The notes under the pieces were generated by a model. That model was given only the letters and a program-made list of their open reading frames with translations, ran no database searches and was not told where the DNA came from. From NCBI RefSeq assembly GCF_902832845.1, contig NZ_CADFDB010000008.1:248001-312000 (forward strand): DNA of 64,000 nucleotides, given 5' to 3'. Every line of letters begins with the position of its first letter. Positions within the stretch are counted from its first letter, which is position 1. The DNA comes from Burkholderia metallica (GTDB taxonomy: Bacteria; Pseudomonadota; Gammaproteobacteria; Burkholderiales; Burkholderiaceae). Of this stretch, positions 43,181-56,130 are shown one piece after another. The translations under genes were made by a program, and so were the position numbers.

Positions 43181-43813
43181 ATGTCCCCACTTGAAATCGC
43201 CGGCGTGATCGTCAGCGCGCTCGCGATTTGGCTGACCGCGAAGCGGCGCATGCTGTGCTGGCCGGTCGGGCTCGTGTCGGTCGCGCTGTACGGCTGGATC
43301 TTCTTCGACGCGAAGCTGTATTCGGAAATGCTGCTGCAGGGCGCGTTCGCGGTGCTGCAGGTGTACGGCTGGCAGCGCTGGCTCGCGCAGCGTGCGCGTG
43401 AAGCCGAAGGCGGCGCGGCGCCGGCGGGCGACGTCGCACCCGTCACCGGCGTGCGGCCGATGCAGATGCTGCCCGACCTGGTCGCGGCCGTCGTCGGCAG
43501 CGCGCTGCTCGGCGGCATGATGGCGCGCTGGACCGATGCGGCACTCCCGTTCGTCGATGCGTCGCTGACCGCGTTCAGCCTCGTCGCGCAATACTGGACC
43601 GCGCGGCGCTACATCGCGTCGTGGGGGCTGTGGATCGTCGTGAACGTCGTGTACGTCGGGATGTTCGTGTTCAAGGAACTGTATCTGACGGCCGGACTCT
43701 ATGCGCTGTTCATCGGGCTCGCCGTCGTCGGCTGGCGCGACTGGAGCCGCACGGCCGCGGCGCTGCGCGCGGCGGCCGGTGGTGCGCTGGCGACGGGCGA
43801 CGGCGCGCGCTGA
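43181..43813 (+). CDS. PnuC-family vitamin transporter
   Basis: 210 residues with about seven hydrophobic segments. WPVGLVSVALYGWIFFDAKL followed by YSEMLLQGAFAVLQVYGWQRW matches the PnuC core (W-P-x-G ... YGWxxW) that binds nicotinamide riboside in PnuC and thiamine or riboflavin in relatives. Transport is facilitated diffusion, trapped by a kinase, and a kinase gene follows 42 bp later. It begins 60 bp after the receptor stop with TGGAGAG upstream. The specific vitamin cannot be told. Confidence 0.88.
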   Translation: MSPLEIAGVIVSALAIWLTAKRRMLCWPVGLVSVALYGWIFFDAKLYSEMLLQGAFAVLQVYGWQRWLAQRAREAEGGAAPAGDVAPVTGVRPMQMLPDLVAAVVGSALLGGMMARWTDAALPFVDASLTAFSLVAQYWTARRYIASWGLWIVVNVVYVGMFVFKELYLTAGLYALFIGLAVVGWRDWSRTAAALRAAAGGALATGDGAR

Positions 43814-43855
43814 TTCGCGCGCCGATTCGGATTCAACTACGGAGCAACGTCGTTC

Positions 43856-45046
43856 ATGTCATTCCCACTCGAGCCGGACGGAAACCTGTCGCGTGAGGTC
43901 GCGCCGCCGCAATTCGGCGTCGACGGCGAGCAGGCCGAACGCGACTGGCCGCTGATGACGCACGACGAGGTGGCGGCGGTGCTCGCACGGATCGACGGCG
44001 CCGGCGAGCCCGCGCGGCTCACCTGGCACAGCCCGCGGCAGTTCGCGGCGGCCGTGCTGGTGCAGATGACGGACGGCCGCGGGCTGTTCGTCAAGCGTCA
44101 TCACGTGAGCCTGCGCGATGTCGAGGGGCTCGAGGAAGAGCATCGTTTCATCGCGCATCTGCGCGAACGCGGGATGCCCGTGGTCGACATTCTTGCGGCT
44201 CGCGACGGCGCGACCGCATTCGCGTCCGGCGAGTGGACCTACGAAGTGCACGTGCGCGCACCGGGTGTCGACCCGTATCGCGGCGTGATGTCGTGGCAGC
44301 CGTTCACGCATGCTTCGCATGCATACGCGGCCGGCCGCGCGCTGGCCGAACTGCATCGCGCATCGGCCGGCTACGAAGCGCCGGCGCGGCCCGTGCGGAC
44401 GCTGCTGTCGAGTTTTCGTGTGCTGTCGTCCGCCGATCTGGCGGGCGCGCTCGAACGCTGGGTCGACGCGCAGCCGCTGCTCGTGCGTGCGCTCGGCGCG
44501 CGCGACTGGCGCGGCGACGTGGCCGACGCGATCGGCCCGTATCACGCGCGGCTCGTGCCGCTGTTGCCTGCGCTTGCGCCGCTGTGGACCCACGGCGACT
44601 GGCATGCGTCGAATCTGTTGTGGACCGAGGCGGGGCCCGGCGCACAGGTGCGGACCGTGCTCGATTTCGGGCTGGCGGATCGCACCTGCGCGGTGATGGA
44701 CCTCGCGCTAGCGATCGAGCGCAATACGGTCGACTGGATGGCGCCGGCCGATGCGCGCCGCGTCGAATACGCGCAGATCGACGCGCTGCTCGACGGCTAC
44801 GAATCGCTCGAGCCACTGGGTGACGAAGCCTATGCGGCGCTGGTCGCGCTGCTGCCGATCGTGCATACGGAGTTTGCGCTGTCGGAAGTCGCTTATTTCG
44901 GCTGCATCATCGATGCGCCGGCGATCGTCGACATCGCGTACGACGGGTACCTGATCGGGCATGCGCGATGGTTCGGCGAGCCGGATGGGCGACAGCTGCT
45001 CGCATGGCTGCAGCGTCGCAGGCAGATAAGGAACGGGCAAACTTGA
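43856..45046 (+). CDS. Phosphotransferase (APH/ThrB-II-like kinase)
   Basis: 396 residues with a protein-kinase-like fold. A lysine strand is GRGLFVKRHH, the catalytic loop LWTHGDWHASNLLW (H-G-D-x-H-x-x-N) lies near residue 245, and the metal aspartate is in VLDFGLADRTC. It resembles aminoglycoside/homoserine/choline-type small-molecule kinases. Position after a TonB receptor and a PnuC permease suggests it phosphorylates the imported vitamin to trap it, as NadR or thiamine kinase do. A resistance role is less likely given the context. Confidence 0.8.
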   Translation: MSFPLEPDGNLSREVAPPQFGVDGEQAERDWPLMTHDEVAAVLARIDGAGEPARLTWHSPRQFAAAVLVQMTDGRGLFVKRHHVSLRDVEGLEEEHRFIAHLRERGMPVVDILAARDGATAFASGEWTYEVHVRAPGVDPYRGVMSWQPFTHASHAYAAGRALAELHRASAGYEAPARPVRTLLSSFRVLSSADLAGALERWVDAQPLLVRALGARDWRGDVADAIGPYHARLVPLLPALAPLWTHGDWHASNLLWTEAGPGAQVRTVLDFGLADRTCAVMDLALAIERNTVDWMAPADARRVEYAQIDALLDGYESLEPLGDEAYAALVALLPIVHTEFALSEVAYFGCIIDAPAIVDIAYDGYLIGHARWFGEPDGRQLLAWLQRRRQIRNGQT

Positions 45047-45636
45047 GCGGTGTATTTGGCACTGGGGCGTATGTAGCGCGTGCTGTCGGATCTGGCCGGC
45101 GGCAACTCGTCTGAACCCACCTTCGGCGTGGCTTCCCACAAGCCTTAGATTGCCCTTCGTTTCCGCGCCGTGGCCAATGGTCGTGGCGACTGAGCGCCGA
45201 TTACTGCGGCGTGCTACGCGCGTCCGGACGGCGGACCCTTGCATCGCGCCACGCGGCCCGCACAACTTCAATACGAAATCGGCCGCCCGGCAAATCAGGA
45301 CGAGAGTCAGCCGCCAATAAAGACGAGCGCTGGAAACGCGCGTCCGGCATTTTAATTCGCGAATCCCGTCGTTCAGTCGTTTTAGACGAACGTGGCGACA
45401 TGTGCGCATTGCAGCCAAAAAAATTCGGACAGTGCGGGCATCCGGGCCGACGCCGCGCCGTCCGATACCCGGAAATTGCGCTCACCTCTTTGCATCCGAG
45501 AGATCTTCATGGCTTTCATTCGTGTACCAGATGGTCGTTACCGAATTTTCGTACATGGATGATTTATCCCTCTGTCGGATTGGCGTTAAGTTGGCGTGGA
45601 GCACCTTTCACCCACTTAACCAGAGAGGGATGCAGG
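45047..45636. other. 590-bp intergenic region entering an AT-richer island
   Basis: No credible gene. GC content falls across this stretch and stays lower to about 47.5 kb, suggesting the left edge of acquired DNA. A 17-codon open stretch at 45510-45563 (MAFIRVPDGRYRIFVHG) has no ribosome site. No direct repeats or integrase remains were recognised. Confidence 0.4.
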
Positions 45637-45762
45637 ATGACGAACGAACAAGCAGCAAAAGCGATCAGTAGCCTTGGCGTCGCGGATTACCCGGACTGCA
45701 CGCCGTTTACCTTCGTGGGTTGCGAACTCCCGAATGGCGAGAACCAGGAGGCTGCGACATGA
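45637..45762 (+). CDS. 41-residue ORF coupled to the PAAR gene
   Basis: ATG 45637 has GAGAGGG 7-13 nt upstream. It encodes MTNEQAAKAISSLGVADYPD and ends at a TGA that overlaps the PAAR ATG (ATGA, 45759-45762). There are two cysteines and no signal or membrane segment. It may be a real small protein or a coupling device for PAAR translation. I do not recognise it. Confidence 0.5.
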   Translation: MTNEQAAKAISSLGVADYPDCTPFTFVGCELPNGENQEAAT

Positions 45763-46307
45763 TCCGGTTTTTCCTCGCCAAGGGCGACCGCGCGGGGAGC
45801 GCGATCATCACCGAGGGTCTCGACACTGTGACCTGTTCTAATCCGCCTCCGGCAGTACAAATCGCCACGCTCGGCATGAAAACCTACTGCACGACCTGTA
45901 GGCAAGAAGGATTCATTGCACCGGAGGGGCCACGCTGGCCAGGGACAGGCCCGAACGGCAAGCAATGGGCATTGAGCGGCGATATCAACGTGTGCGACTG
46001 CAGCCCGCCGCCGGTTTTCTACGCAGAGCGCAACATGAGAATGACTTTCACGGCGGAGGAAGCGGCTGCGCTGACGGGGCGAAGCGTTTCGCGTTCGGTG
46101 GTGGCGGGACGGACTGAACACGACGAACAATTTGTTCTCCGCGACGCCGATACCGGCCGACCGTTGGCGAGATTGCAATATCGAATTCGTACCGCGGCCG
46201 GGAAGGTATTCAGCGGCGTCACGGATGCTACCGGCCATACACAGCGCGTCACGACAACCAATGCCGAATCGCTTTGCCTTGAAATTGTGAGGAGCGAAAA
46301 TGCCTAA
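45759..46307 (+). CDS. PAAR-domain protein with transthyretin-like C-terminal extension
   Basis: 182 residues. Residues 1-95 follow the PAAR pattern: IRFFLAKGDRAGSAIITEG, then TTCRQEGFIAPEGP and ALSGDINVCDCSPPPVFYA with paired cysteines. PAAR proteins cap the VgrG spike of type VI secretion and carry effectors. Residues 115-180 (EQFVLRDADTGRPLARLQYR, then GVTDATGHTQRV) are a small beta domain often found at the ends of VgrG/PAAR proteins and used to hold cargo. No VgrG or other secretion gene is in the window, so this is an orphan cargo locus. Its end overlaps the peptidase start by 8 bp. Confidence 0.82.
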   Translation: MIRFFLAKGDRAGSAIITEGLDTVTCSNPPPAVQIATLGMKTYCTTCRQEGFIAPEGPRWPGTGPNGKQWALSGDINVCDCSPPPVFYAERNMRMTFTAEEAAALTGRSVSRSVVAGRTEHDEQFVLRDADTGRPLARLQYRIRTAAGKVFSGVTDATGHTQRVTTTNAESLCLEIVRSENA

Positions 46308-46971
46308 TGACGGTTACGAAATCGTTCACGACTCCGCTGCCACGAACACGACACCTGGATCGAAGGTCTACGTTGACGTCAACATGGCGCCGATATGCCC
46401 AAATATGACGAATAAGCAATTCGCCGATGTGGTAATGCGTGCGCGAGATGCGGGTGTGGTCTTGATTCAGGATCGTATCGCGGCGGTTACGCGATGGGAC
46501 AGAAGCGAGCAGGATCGAGCCAAAACTTACTTCGGCCGCGCAGATGAGGAGATCAGAAGCACACTAGTCGCTGGCCTGCCTCGCCTGCTGAAAGCCATGC
46601 AAGAGCTTGTTCCGGAGAAAATTGTTCGCTGGGACAGCGATCTCAACCGGAGCCTGTCGTGCGCCGTTGTACCTGATACCGGCTCGAATCATGCGGGAGT
46701 CTGTAAGCCTGATTCCGAACGGCGAGTCATAGCAATCTATTCAAAATTCTGCTCTACTTCAAACGGTGAGCTATTCCATGCCGCAAAAGTAAAAGTTTTG
46801 ATTCATGAGTGCACGCATTACACTGACACATTTAATTCCGACGATATTGTTTATGGCGATACTGAAATTGGCATGAAGGTTTTTGCAATGAATAATTCGG
46901 ATTGTGCGATCAAGAACGCCGATAGCATAACTGGGTATATTGCGACATTTGATAGGGTTGTTATTCAATGA
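46300..46971 (+). CDS. M35-type (aspzincin) metallopeptidase, probable type VI effector
   Basis: 223 residues with no signal peptide. VLIHECTHYTDTF contains HExxH (His169, Glu170, His173), and DDIVYG nine residues later supplies the aspartate zinc ligand (Asp182) and the D-x-x-Y-G of aspzincins. The N-terminal half is helical (QFADVVMRARDAGVVLIQDR). It should be a zinc endopeptidase delivered by the PAAR protein and acting on proteins in the target cell. The usual GTxD motif is reduced to NSDD. The stop overlaps the next ATG. Base composition is clearly less GC-rich than the flanks. Confidence 0.8.
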   Translation: MPNDGYEIVHDSAATNTTPGSKVYVDVNMAPICPNMTNKQFADVVMRARDAGVVLIQDRIAAVTRWDRSEQDRAKTYFGRADEEIRSTLVAGLPRLLKAMQELVPEKIVRWDSDLNRSLSCAVVPDTGSNHAGVCKPDSERRVIAIYSKFCSTSNGELFHAAKVKVLIHECTHYTDTFNSDDIVYGDTEIGMKVFAMNNSDCAIKNADSITGYIATFDRVVIQ

Positions 46972-47459
46972 TCATCACACGGTGTTTGAAGTCTTTTCTG
47001 TCGGCTCTGGCAATCCTGGTGTTCGCATTCTTCGACGGACCGGCTGTCGCGTGTACTATCGGAGAGGAGGCGCAGATCCAACTGCCGTTCAATGCCACTG
47101 ATATTTCCAATGCCGACAGGCTCGCAATAGCCAATATCGTGATTGAGGCGAAGCAATGGCCCGATGTGGAAATTCAAGCGGTTGTGATTGCGGGTGCATA
47201 TAAAAACGAAAAAAATGTGGAGAGATTGAAGGAGACCCGAGCCGACATTGTTAAAGCATATCTGCAGCAACTTGGCATCAAGAGCGAGAACATATTGATT
47301 GACAAGAAGACGTTCACAGATGAGATGGTGGTTAAGCATCCCGACGGCACGATGACTATCCATCAAATCGTGATCGAGTTGACGCCGATATGTAAGGGCA
47401 GTTGCGCGCGGCTTTGCGATGATCCTCGCGTGACGCCGACAAGCAAGGCGATCAAGTAA
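46968..47459 (+). CDS. Secreted putative immunity protein of the M35 effector
   Basis: 163 residues. The signal peptide SFLSALAILVFAFFDGPAVA is followed by C-T, so it is either a lipoprotein or a cleaved periplasmic protein. The middle (ERLKETRADIVKAYLQQLGI, KSENILIDKKTF) recalls the OmpA-like alpha/beta fold. Cysteines near the C-terminus (CKGSCARLC) may form disulfides. Position directly after the effector with an ATGA overlap, and periplasmic location, fit an immunity protein protecting against a toxin that acts in the periplasm. This is inference from context. Confidence 0.6.
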   Translation: MIITRCLKSFLSALAILVFAFFDGPAVACTIGEEAQIQLPFNATDISNADRLAIANIVIEAKQWPDVEIQAVVIAGAYKNEKNVERLKETRADIVKAYLQQLGIKSENILIDKKTFTDEMVVKHPDGTMTIHQIVIELTPICKGSCARLCDDPRVTPTSKAIK

Positions 47460-47460
47460 T

Positions 47461-47769
47461 TTCAGCGCAGTGTGGCGCCGTATCGGCTGGGCTTCTTTTT
47501 CTTGCAATCAAACACGAGACCGAGACGTTTCGCGCTGGCGTCGCTCACCGCGCGCGTGACACTCGCTGTTAGCTCGTGCGCGAAGCCATAGGTTCCGGCG
47601 CTCGCTGGCGAGCGTTGCTGGACAACTTCTGCATGTCATTTGTGACGTGCGCCGCCCACGTATTCATGAACGGAATACGTTGCGCTAGCGGGTCGGTGTA
47701 GTGACACACCGCTTCATCCAATTGCTGCGCGCTCACGCGCTGCCGCCCCGAAGATGACGGAAATATCAT
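47461..47769 (-). pseudogene. Possible decayed gene after the effector module
   Basis: On the minus strand ATG 47769 opens 66 codons (IFPSSSGRQRVSAQQLDEAV and on). A second frame reads SAGTYGFAHELTASVTRAVS and then KRLGLVFDCKKKKPSRYGAT to a stop at 47461. The two frames overlap near 47600 and would join by one frameshift. The composition looks protein-like but I do not recognise it. It may be a remnant of the acquired segment. The remaining bases to 47837 hold the promoter region of the efflux operon. Confidence 0.3.
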
Positions 47770-47837
47770 CTTCGCCTCATGTTCGCACTGCGGCCTGACC
47801 GTAGCATCGGTCGCAAACCGTTACCGCAGAACCGAAC

Positions 47838-49148
47838 ATGCTCAAGCTCAACCTCGTCGTGGCCGTCATCTTCGCGATGGCCGCGACGGCTCATGCGCAG
47901 CCGTCGCCAGCGCCGGCGACGTCCGGCAGCGCCGCGCCAATCGCCGCCCCGCCCCCCGACGCGCCCCCTGTTCCGCCGTTGACGCTCGCCGACGTGCTGT
48001 CGGTCGCCGCCCGCAACAACCCGGCGCTGCGCGGCGCGCGCGCCGACGTCGATGCGTCCGCAGGCGCGCTGCTGCAAGCCGGCGCACGCCCGAACCCGGA
48101 AATCTCGTTCCTGCAGGAAGGGTTTCGCCGCGCCGAACGCACGTCGACCGCGCTGATCAACCAGACGATCGAACTCGGCGGCAAGCGCAGCGCGCGCGTC
48201 GACGTCGCGTCGTACGGCAGGGAAGCGGCCGATGCGTCGCTCGACGAGCAGGGCGCCGTCGTGCGCGCCGACGTGATCGCCGCGTTCTACGGGCTGCTCG
48301 CCGCGCAGCGCCAGCTTCAGGTGACAGAGGAGTCGGCCGCGATCGCCGCGCGCTCCGCGGATCTCGCGAGCCGCCGTGCGCAGGCCGGCAAGGTGTCGCC
48401 GGTCGAGGCGACCAAGGCGCACGTGGCGGCGGCGGGCGTGCAGATCGAAGTCGTGACCGCGCGCGGCCGGGTCGAGGTCGCACGTGAAAAGCTGAACGCG
48501 GTGATGGGCGAAGCGCGCGACGGCCGGGTGGCGGTGCTCGGCGATCTCGAAGCGGTGCCGCCGGTGGCGCCGCTGTCCGCGCTGACCGCGCAGATCGACG
48601 ATGCGCCGCTCGCGCGGGTCGCGCGCGCCGAGATGCTGCGCTCGAACGCGGCCGTGTCGCTCGAACGCGCGCGGCGCATTCCGGACGTGACGATCAGCGC
48701 GGGCGTGAAGCGCGTGACCACGGGCGGCGTGCCGGACAACCAGGCGGTGGTCGGCGTGTCGATCCCGATTCCGCTGTTCAACACGAACAAGGGCGCGCTG
48801 CTCGAGGCGACGCACAAGGCCGAGCGCGCGAACGCCGATCTCGATCGCGAACGCATGCGTCTGCGGCTGGAACTCACACAGGCGTACGCGAATTTCGAAG
48901 CCGCCGCGCAGGAAGCGCAGCGGCTGAAGGGCGACATCCTGCCGGCCGCGCGCGTCGCACTCGACGCGATGTCACGCGGCTACGAACTCGGGAAGTTCAG
49001 CTTCCTCGACGTGCTCGACGCGCAGCGCACGCTGTTCCAGGGCCAGTCGCAATACGTGCGCGCGCTTGCCGACGCACATACGGCCCGCGCCGACATCGGC
49101 CGGCTCGTCGGTACGCCGCTCGCACCGCTTGCACCGGTCGCGCAATAG
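47838..49148 (+). CDS. czcC: Outer-membrane efflux channel of the CzcC/TolC family
   Basis: 436 residues with a signal peptide (VVAVIFAMAATAHAQ). Two outer-membrane-factor repeats follow: LTLADVLSVAARNNPALRGA at about 52 and the second half from VAPLSALTAQIDDAPLARVA. The QGQSQYVRALADAHTARADI stretch is typical of the second alpha-hairpin. It forms the exit duct of the three-part heavy-metal pump. It is first of five genes (CzcC-CzcB-CzcA-regulator-sensor) on one strand. The gene symbol is by family position; the metal (cobalt, zinc, cadmium or copper) is not established. Confidence 0.9.
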   Translation: MLKLNLVVAVIFAMAATAHAQPSPAPATSGSAAPIAAPPPDAPPVPPLTLADVLSVAARNNPALRGARADVDASAGALLQAGARPNPEISFLQEGFRRAERTSTALINQTIELGGKRSARVDVASYGREAADASLDEQGAVVRADVIAAFYGLLAAQRQLQVTEESAAIAARSADLASRRAQAGKVSPVEATKAHVAAAGVQIEVVTARGRVEVAREKLNAVMGEARDGRVAVLGDLEAVPPVAPLSALTAQIDDAPLARVARAEMLRSNAAVSLERARRIPDVTISAGVKRVTTGGVPDNQAVVGVSIPIPLFNTNKGALLEATHKAERANADLDRERMRLRLELTQAYANFEAAAQEAQRLKGDILPAARVALDAMSRGYELGKFSFLDVLDAQRTLFQGQSQYVRALADAHTARADIGRLVGTPLAPLAPVAQ

Positions 49149-49182
49149 CGCAACGGACGCCTCTATTACCTGAAGGATCACC

Positions 49183-50653
49183 ATGTCACGCAGCAGAATC
49201 CTGATCATCGCGGCGGTCGTGCTCGGCGGCGCCGGGATCGTCCTCGGCGCACTCGGCGTCACGCGCAACGGCGGCGGCGCGGCCGCACCGGCCGCTTCCA
49301 CCGCCTCCACGGCAGCTTCGCCGACCGAAGCCGCCGGCGAGCGTGGCGGCGTCGTGCTCAAGCGCGGCAAGCTGTCCGTCGAAATCGTGATGACGGAAAA
49401 GCCCGGCGATGCGCGCCTCGTCGTCTATCCGTTCGTCGACGGCAAGCCGGCCGACAAGGGCGTCACCGTATCCGGCACGCTGGTGCGCTACGACCGCACG
49501 CACGAACCGCTGCGTTTCGATGCGGCCGGCCAGAAGTTCGTGTCCGCGCAGTCGATTGCGAAGCCGCACGTGTTCGACGCGACGATCGACGTGAAGGCGG
49601 GCAGCGAAGCCGCGTCGTTCCCGTTCGCACGCGCCGACGGCGCGATTGCGCTGACCGACGCGCAGCTCGCCGCTTCGAAGATCGCGCTCGCGAAGGCAGG
49701 CCCCGCGCAGATAGCGACGCCGTTCCAGTTGCCGGGCGAGATCAAGTTCAACGAGGACCGCACCGCGCACGTGGTGCCGCGCGTGGCCGGCATCGTCGAA
49801 CAGGTATCGGTGTCGCTCGGGCAGAACGTCGCGAAGGGGCAGGTGCTCGCCGTGATCGCGAGCACCGATCTGGCCGACCGGCGCAGCGAACTGCTGACGG
49901 CCGAGCGCCGGCTGTCGGGCGCGCGCGCGACCTACGCGCGCGAACGCACGCTGTGGCAGGAGCGCATTTCGGCCGAGCAGGACTACCAGCAGGCGCAGGT
50001 GCAGTTGCGTGAAGCCGAGATCGCCGTGCAGAACGCGCGGCAGAAGCTCGCCGCGCTGAATGCGCCGGTCGGCGCGGGCGCGCTGAACCGCTACGAACTG
50101 CGCGCGCCGTTCGCGGGCACGATCGTCGAGAAGCACGCGACACCGGGCGAAGCGATCGCCGCCGACGCCAGCATGTTCGTGATTTCCGACCTGTCGACGG
50201 TATGGGCCGAAATGGCGGTGCCGGCACAGCGGTTGAACGACGTGCGGGTCGGTCGCGACGCGACGGTCGTCGCGACCGCGTTCGAATCGCGTTCGAGCGG
50301 CCCGATCGCGTACGTGGGTTCGCTGCTCGGCGAACAGACGCGCACCGCGCCCGCGCGCGTCGTGCTGCCGAACCCGGACGGCGTGTGGCGGCCCGGGATG
50401 TTCGTGAACGTGTCGGTCGACGCGGGCAGGCAGGGCGTGCCGCTCGCGGTCGCGACCGACGCGCTGCAGGACGTCGACGGCGCACCGTCCGTGTTCGTGC
50501 GCTCGCCGAAGGGCTTCGTCGCGCAGGCCGTCGAAACGGGGCGGCGCGACGAGCGTGCGACCGAAGTGCTGAAGGGGCTCAAACCGGGCCAGGAATACGC
50601 GGCGTCGAACAGCTTCGTGCTGAAGGCCGAACTCGGCAAGGGGAGCGCGGAAC

Positions 50654-50661
<8 letters not shown>
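49183..50661 (+). CDS. czcB: Periplasmic adaptor (membrane-fusion) subunit, CzcB-like
   Basis: 492 residues anchored by one N-terminal segment (ILIIAAVVLGGAGIVLGALG). A CzcB-type N-terminal beta domain lies at about 60-160, then barrel-sandwich halves (VVPRVAGIVEQVSVSLGQNV and LRAPFAGTIVEKHATPGEAI) around a long coiled hairpin (LLTAERRLSGARATYARERT). It links the outer-membrane channel to the pump. It has no C-terminal histidine-rich extension. Its stop overlaps a 50-codon ORF that fills the gap to the pump gene. Confidence 0.9.
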
Positions 50662-54022
<3,361 letters not shown>

Positions 54023-54023
<1 letters not shown>

Positions 54024-54706
54024 TGCGAATTCTGATTGTCGAGGATGAACCGAAGACGGGCGCGTATCTGCGCAAGGGGCTGACCGAAGCCGGCTACGTC
54101 GTCGACTGGGTCGAGGACGGCATCACGGGCCAGCATCAGGCCGAGACCGAAGAGTACGACCTGCTCGTGCTCGACGTGATGCTGCCCGGGCAGGACGGCT
54201 GGACGCTGCTGCAGAACCTGCGGCGCAGCAAGTCGACGCCGGTGCTGTTCCTCACCGCGCGCGACGACGTCGGCGATCGCGTGAAGGGCCTCGAACTCGG
54301 CGCCGACGATTATCTGGCGAAGCCGTTCGACTTCGTCGAGCTCACGGCGCGCATCAAGTCGATCCTGCGGCGCGGCCAGCCGCGCGATTCGAACACGCTG
54401 CGCGTGGCCGACCTCGAACTCGACCTGACGCGCCGCAAAGCCACGCGGCAGGGCGACACGATCCTGCTGACCGCGAAGGAATTCGCGCTGCTGTGGCTGC
54501 TGATGCGCCGCGAGGGCGAGATCCTGCCGCGCGCGACGATCGCGTCGCAGGTCTGGGACATGAACTTCAACAGCGACACGAACGTCGTCGATTCGGCGAT
54601 CCGCCGGCTGCGCTCGAAGATCGACGACGCGTACGACCCGAAGCTGATCCACACCGTGCGCGGGATGGGCTACGTGCTCGAAGCGCGCGGCGGCGCGGCC
54701 GCATGA
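54023..54706 (+). CDS. OmpR-family response regulator of the metal-efflux operon
   Basis: 227 residues. The receiver domain is [20 protein letters not shown], phospho-acceptor aspartate in [13 protein letters not shown] and lysine in [13 protein letters not shown]. The winged-helix output domain ends [13 protein letters not shown]. It resembles IrlR/CzcR/CopR. ATG 54023 overlaps the pump's TGA; GTG 54020 is also possible. It is coupled to the sensor gene by ATGA. It should activate this operon when the sensor detects metal. Confidence 0.92.
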
Positions 54707-56127
54707 TCGCGCGCCTGCTGCCGCGCACGCTGCGCGGACGCCTGACCGCGCTGATCATCCTGTCGACGTCGGTGATCCTCGCGTCGAGCGGGGTCGCGCT
54801 GTACGAAGCGCTCAGCAATCGCGTCGAAACGACGGCGGCCGAGCAGATGGCCGGCATTTCCGCCGCGCTGGGCGCGCACCTGGGCGAAGCGCGCTCGACG
54901 GCGGACGTCGCGCGCAACACCGATATCTGGATCGACCAGTTGCACGGCCATCCGAACATGGATCTCGCGATCTACGACGCGACGGGCACGCGCCTCGTCG
55001 GCACGCCCGGCTTCCGGCCGGTGGCGCCGCTGCTGTCGCTCGACGCGGGGCGCGTGCCCGTCGGCGTCGCGCCGCCCGGTGCGCGGCAGCGGTATCTCGT
55101 GACGGTCGTGCCGCTCGCCGGCGCCGATGCGCCGACGGTGCGCGTCGCAGTGCAGTACGACCGCAGCGCCGACATGCTGCTACTGCGCACGCATGCCTAT
55201 ACGATCGTCGTGATCGAGGTGTTCGGCGTGGTGCTCGCGGCGGCGGTCGCGTACGGCATCGCGGCGCTCGGGCTGAGCCCGCTGCGGCGGTTCGCGGCGC
55301 GCGCCGAGCAGATGTCGACGAGCCGGCTCGCGCATCCGCTGCCGGCGCTCGATACGGCCGGCGAGCTGAAGGAGCTCGAGCATGCGTTCAACGGCATGCT
55401 CGAACGGCTGAACGAATCGTTCACGAGGTTGAGCCAGTTCTCGTCGAATCTCGCGCACGACATGCGCACGCCGCTCACGAACCTGCAGGCGGCCGCGCAG
55501 GTCGCACTGTCGCAGCCGCGCGGCGCGGATGACTATCGGAGCGTGATCGAGTCGAGCATCGACGAATATCAGCGGCTGTCGCGGATGATCGAGGACATGC
55601 TGTTTCTCGCGCGTTCGGAGCAGGCCGGCACGTCGATCGACGTGCGGCGGTTGAATGCGGCGGAGGAGGCGGAGCGGGTGGCCGGCTACTACGAGCCGCT
55701 CGCGGAGGATGCGGGCGTGCAGGTGAAGGTCGACGGCCACGCGTGGGTCGATGCGGATCTGACGCTGTACCAGCGCGCGCTGAGCAACCTGCTGTCCAAT
55801 GCGCTGAGGTACGCGCCGCGCGGCAGCGTCGTGACGATCGACTGCGTCGAGCAGGGCGGCGCGACGACGATCGCCGTGTCGGATACGGGGCCCGGCATCG
55901 ACGCGCAGCATGTCGGGCGGATCTTCGAGCGCTTCTATCGCGTCGATCCGTCGCGACACAATTCGGCGTCCGGAACGGGGCTCGGCCTCGCGATCGTCCG
56001 GTCGATCATGGACAATCACGGCGGCGAATGCGGCGTCGACAGCGACCCGGGCCGCCGCACGACGTTCTGGCTGCGCTTTCCGCGACGGCCGGCCGAGCCG
56101 AACCGGCCGGCCACCATCCGCACCTGA
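54703..56127 (+). CDS. Heavy-metal sensor histidine kinase
   Basis: 474 residues. Two membrane segments ([20 protein letters not shown] and [20 protein letters not shown]) enclose a periplasmic sensor of about 150 residues. A HAMP linker, phospho-acceptor block [20 protein letters not shown] (His in AHDMRTP), N-box [13 protein letters not shown] and G-boxes DTGPGI and GTGLGLAIV follow. It matches the CzcS/CopS/SilS/IrlS heavy-metal group. It starts inside the regulator stop (ATGA) and ends the efflux operon; a GC-rich hairpin (56131-56150) lies just after. Confidence 0.93.
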   Translation: MIARLLPRTLRGRLTALIILSTSVILASSGVALYEALSNRVETTAAEQMAGISAALGAHLGEARSTADVARNTDIWIDQLHGHPNMDLAIYDATGTRLVGTPGFRPVAPLLSLDAGRVPVGVAPPGARQRYLVTVVPLAGADAPTVRVAVQYDRSADMLLLRTHAYTIVVIEVFGVVLAAAVAYGIAALGLSPLRRFAARAEQMSTSRLAHPLPALDTAGELKELEHAFNGMLERLNESFTRLSQFSSNLAHDMRTPLTNLQAAAQVALSQPRGADDYRSVIESSIDEYQRLSRMIEDMLFLARSEQAGTSIDVRRLNAAEEAERVAGYYEPLAEDAGVQVKVDGHAWVDADLTLYQRALSNLLSNALRYAPRGSVVTIDCVEQGGATTIAVSDTGPGIDAQHVGRIFERFYRVDPSRHNSASGTGLGLAIVRSIMDNHGGECGVDSDPGRRTTFWLRFPRRPAEPNRPATIRT

Positions 56128-56130
56128 CAT

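Noticed and set aside
43856-45046. Aminoglycoside-resistance kinase
   Set aside because: The fold is APH-like, but the gene follows a receptor and a PnuC permease, which favours a nutrient kinase.
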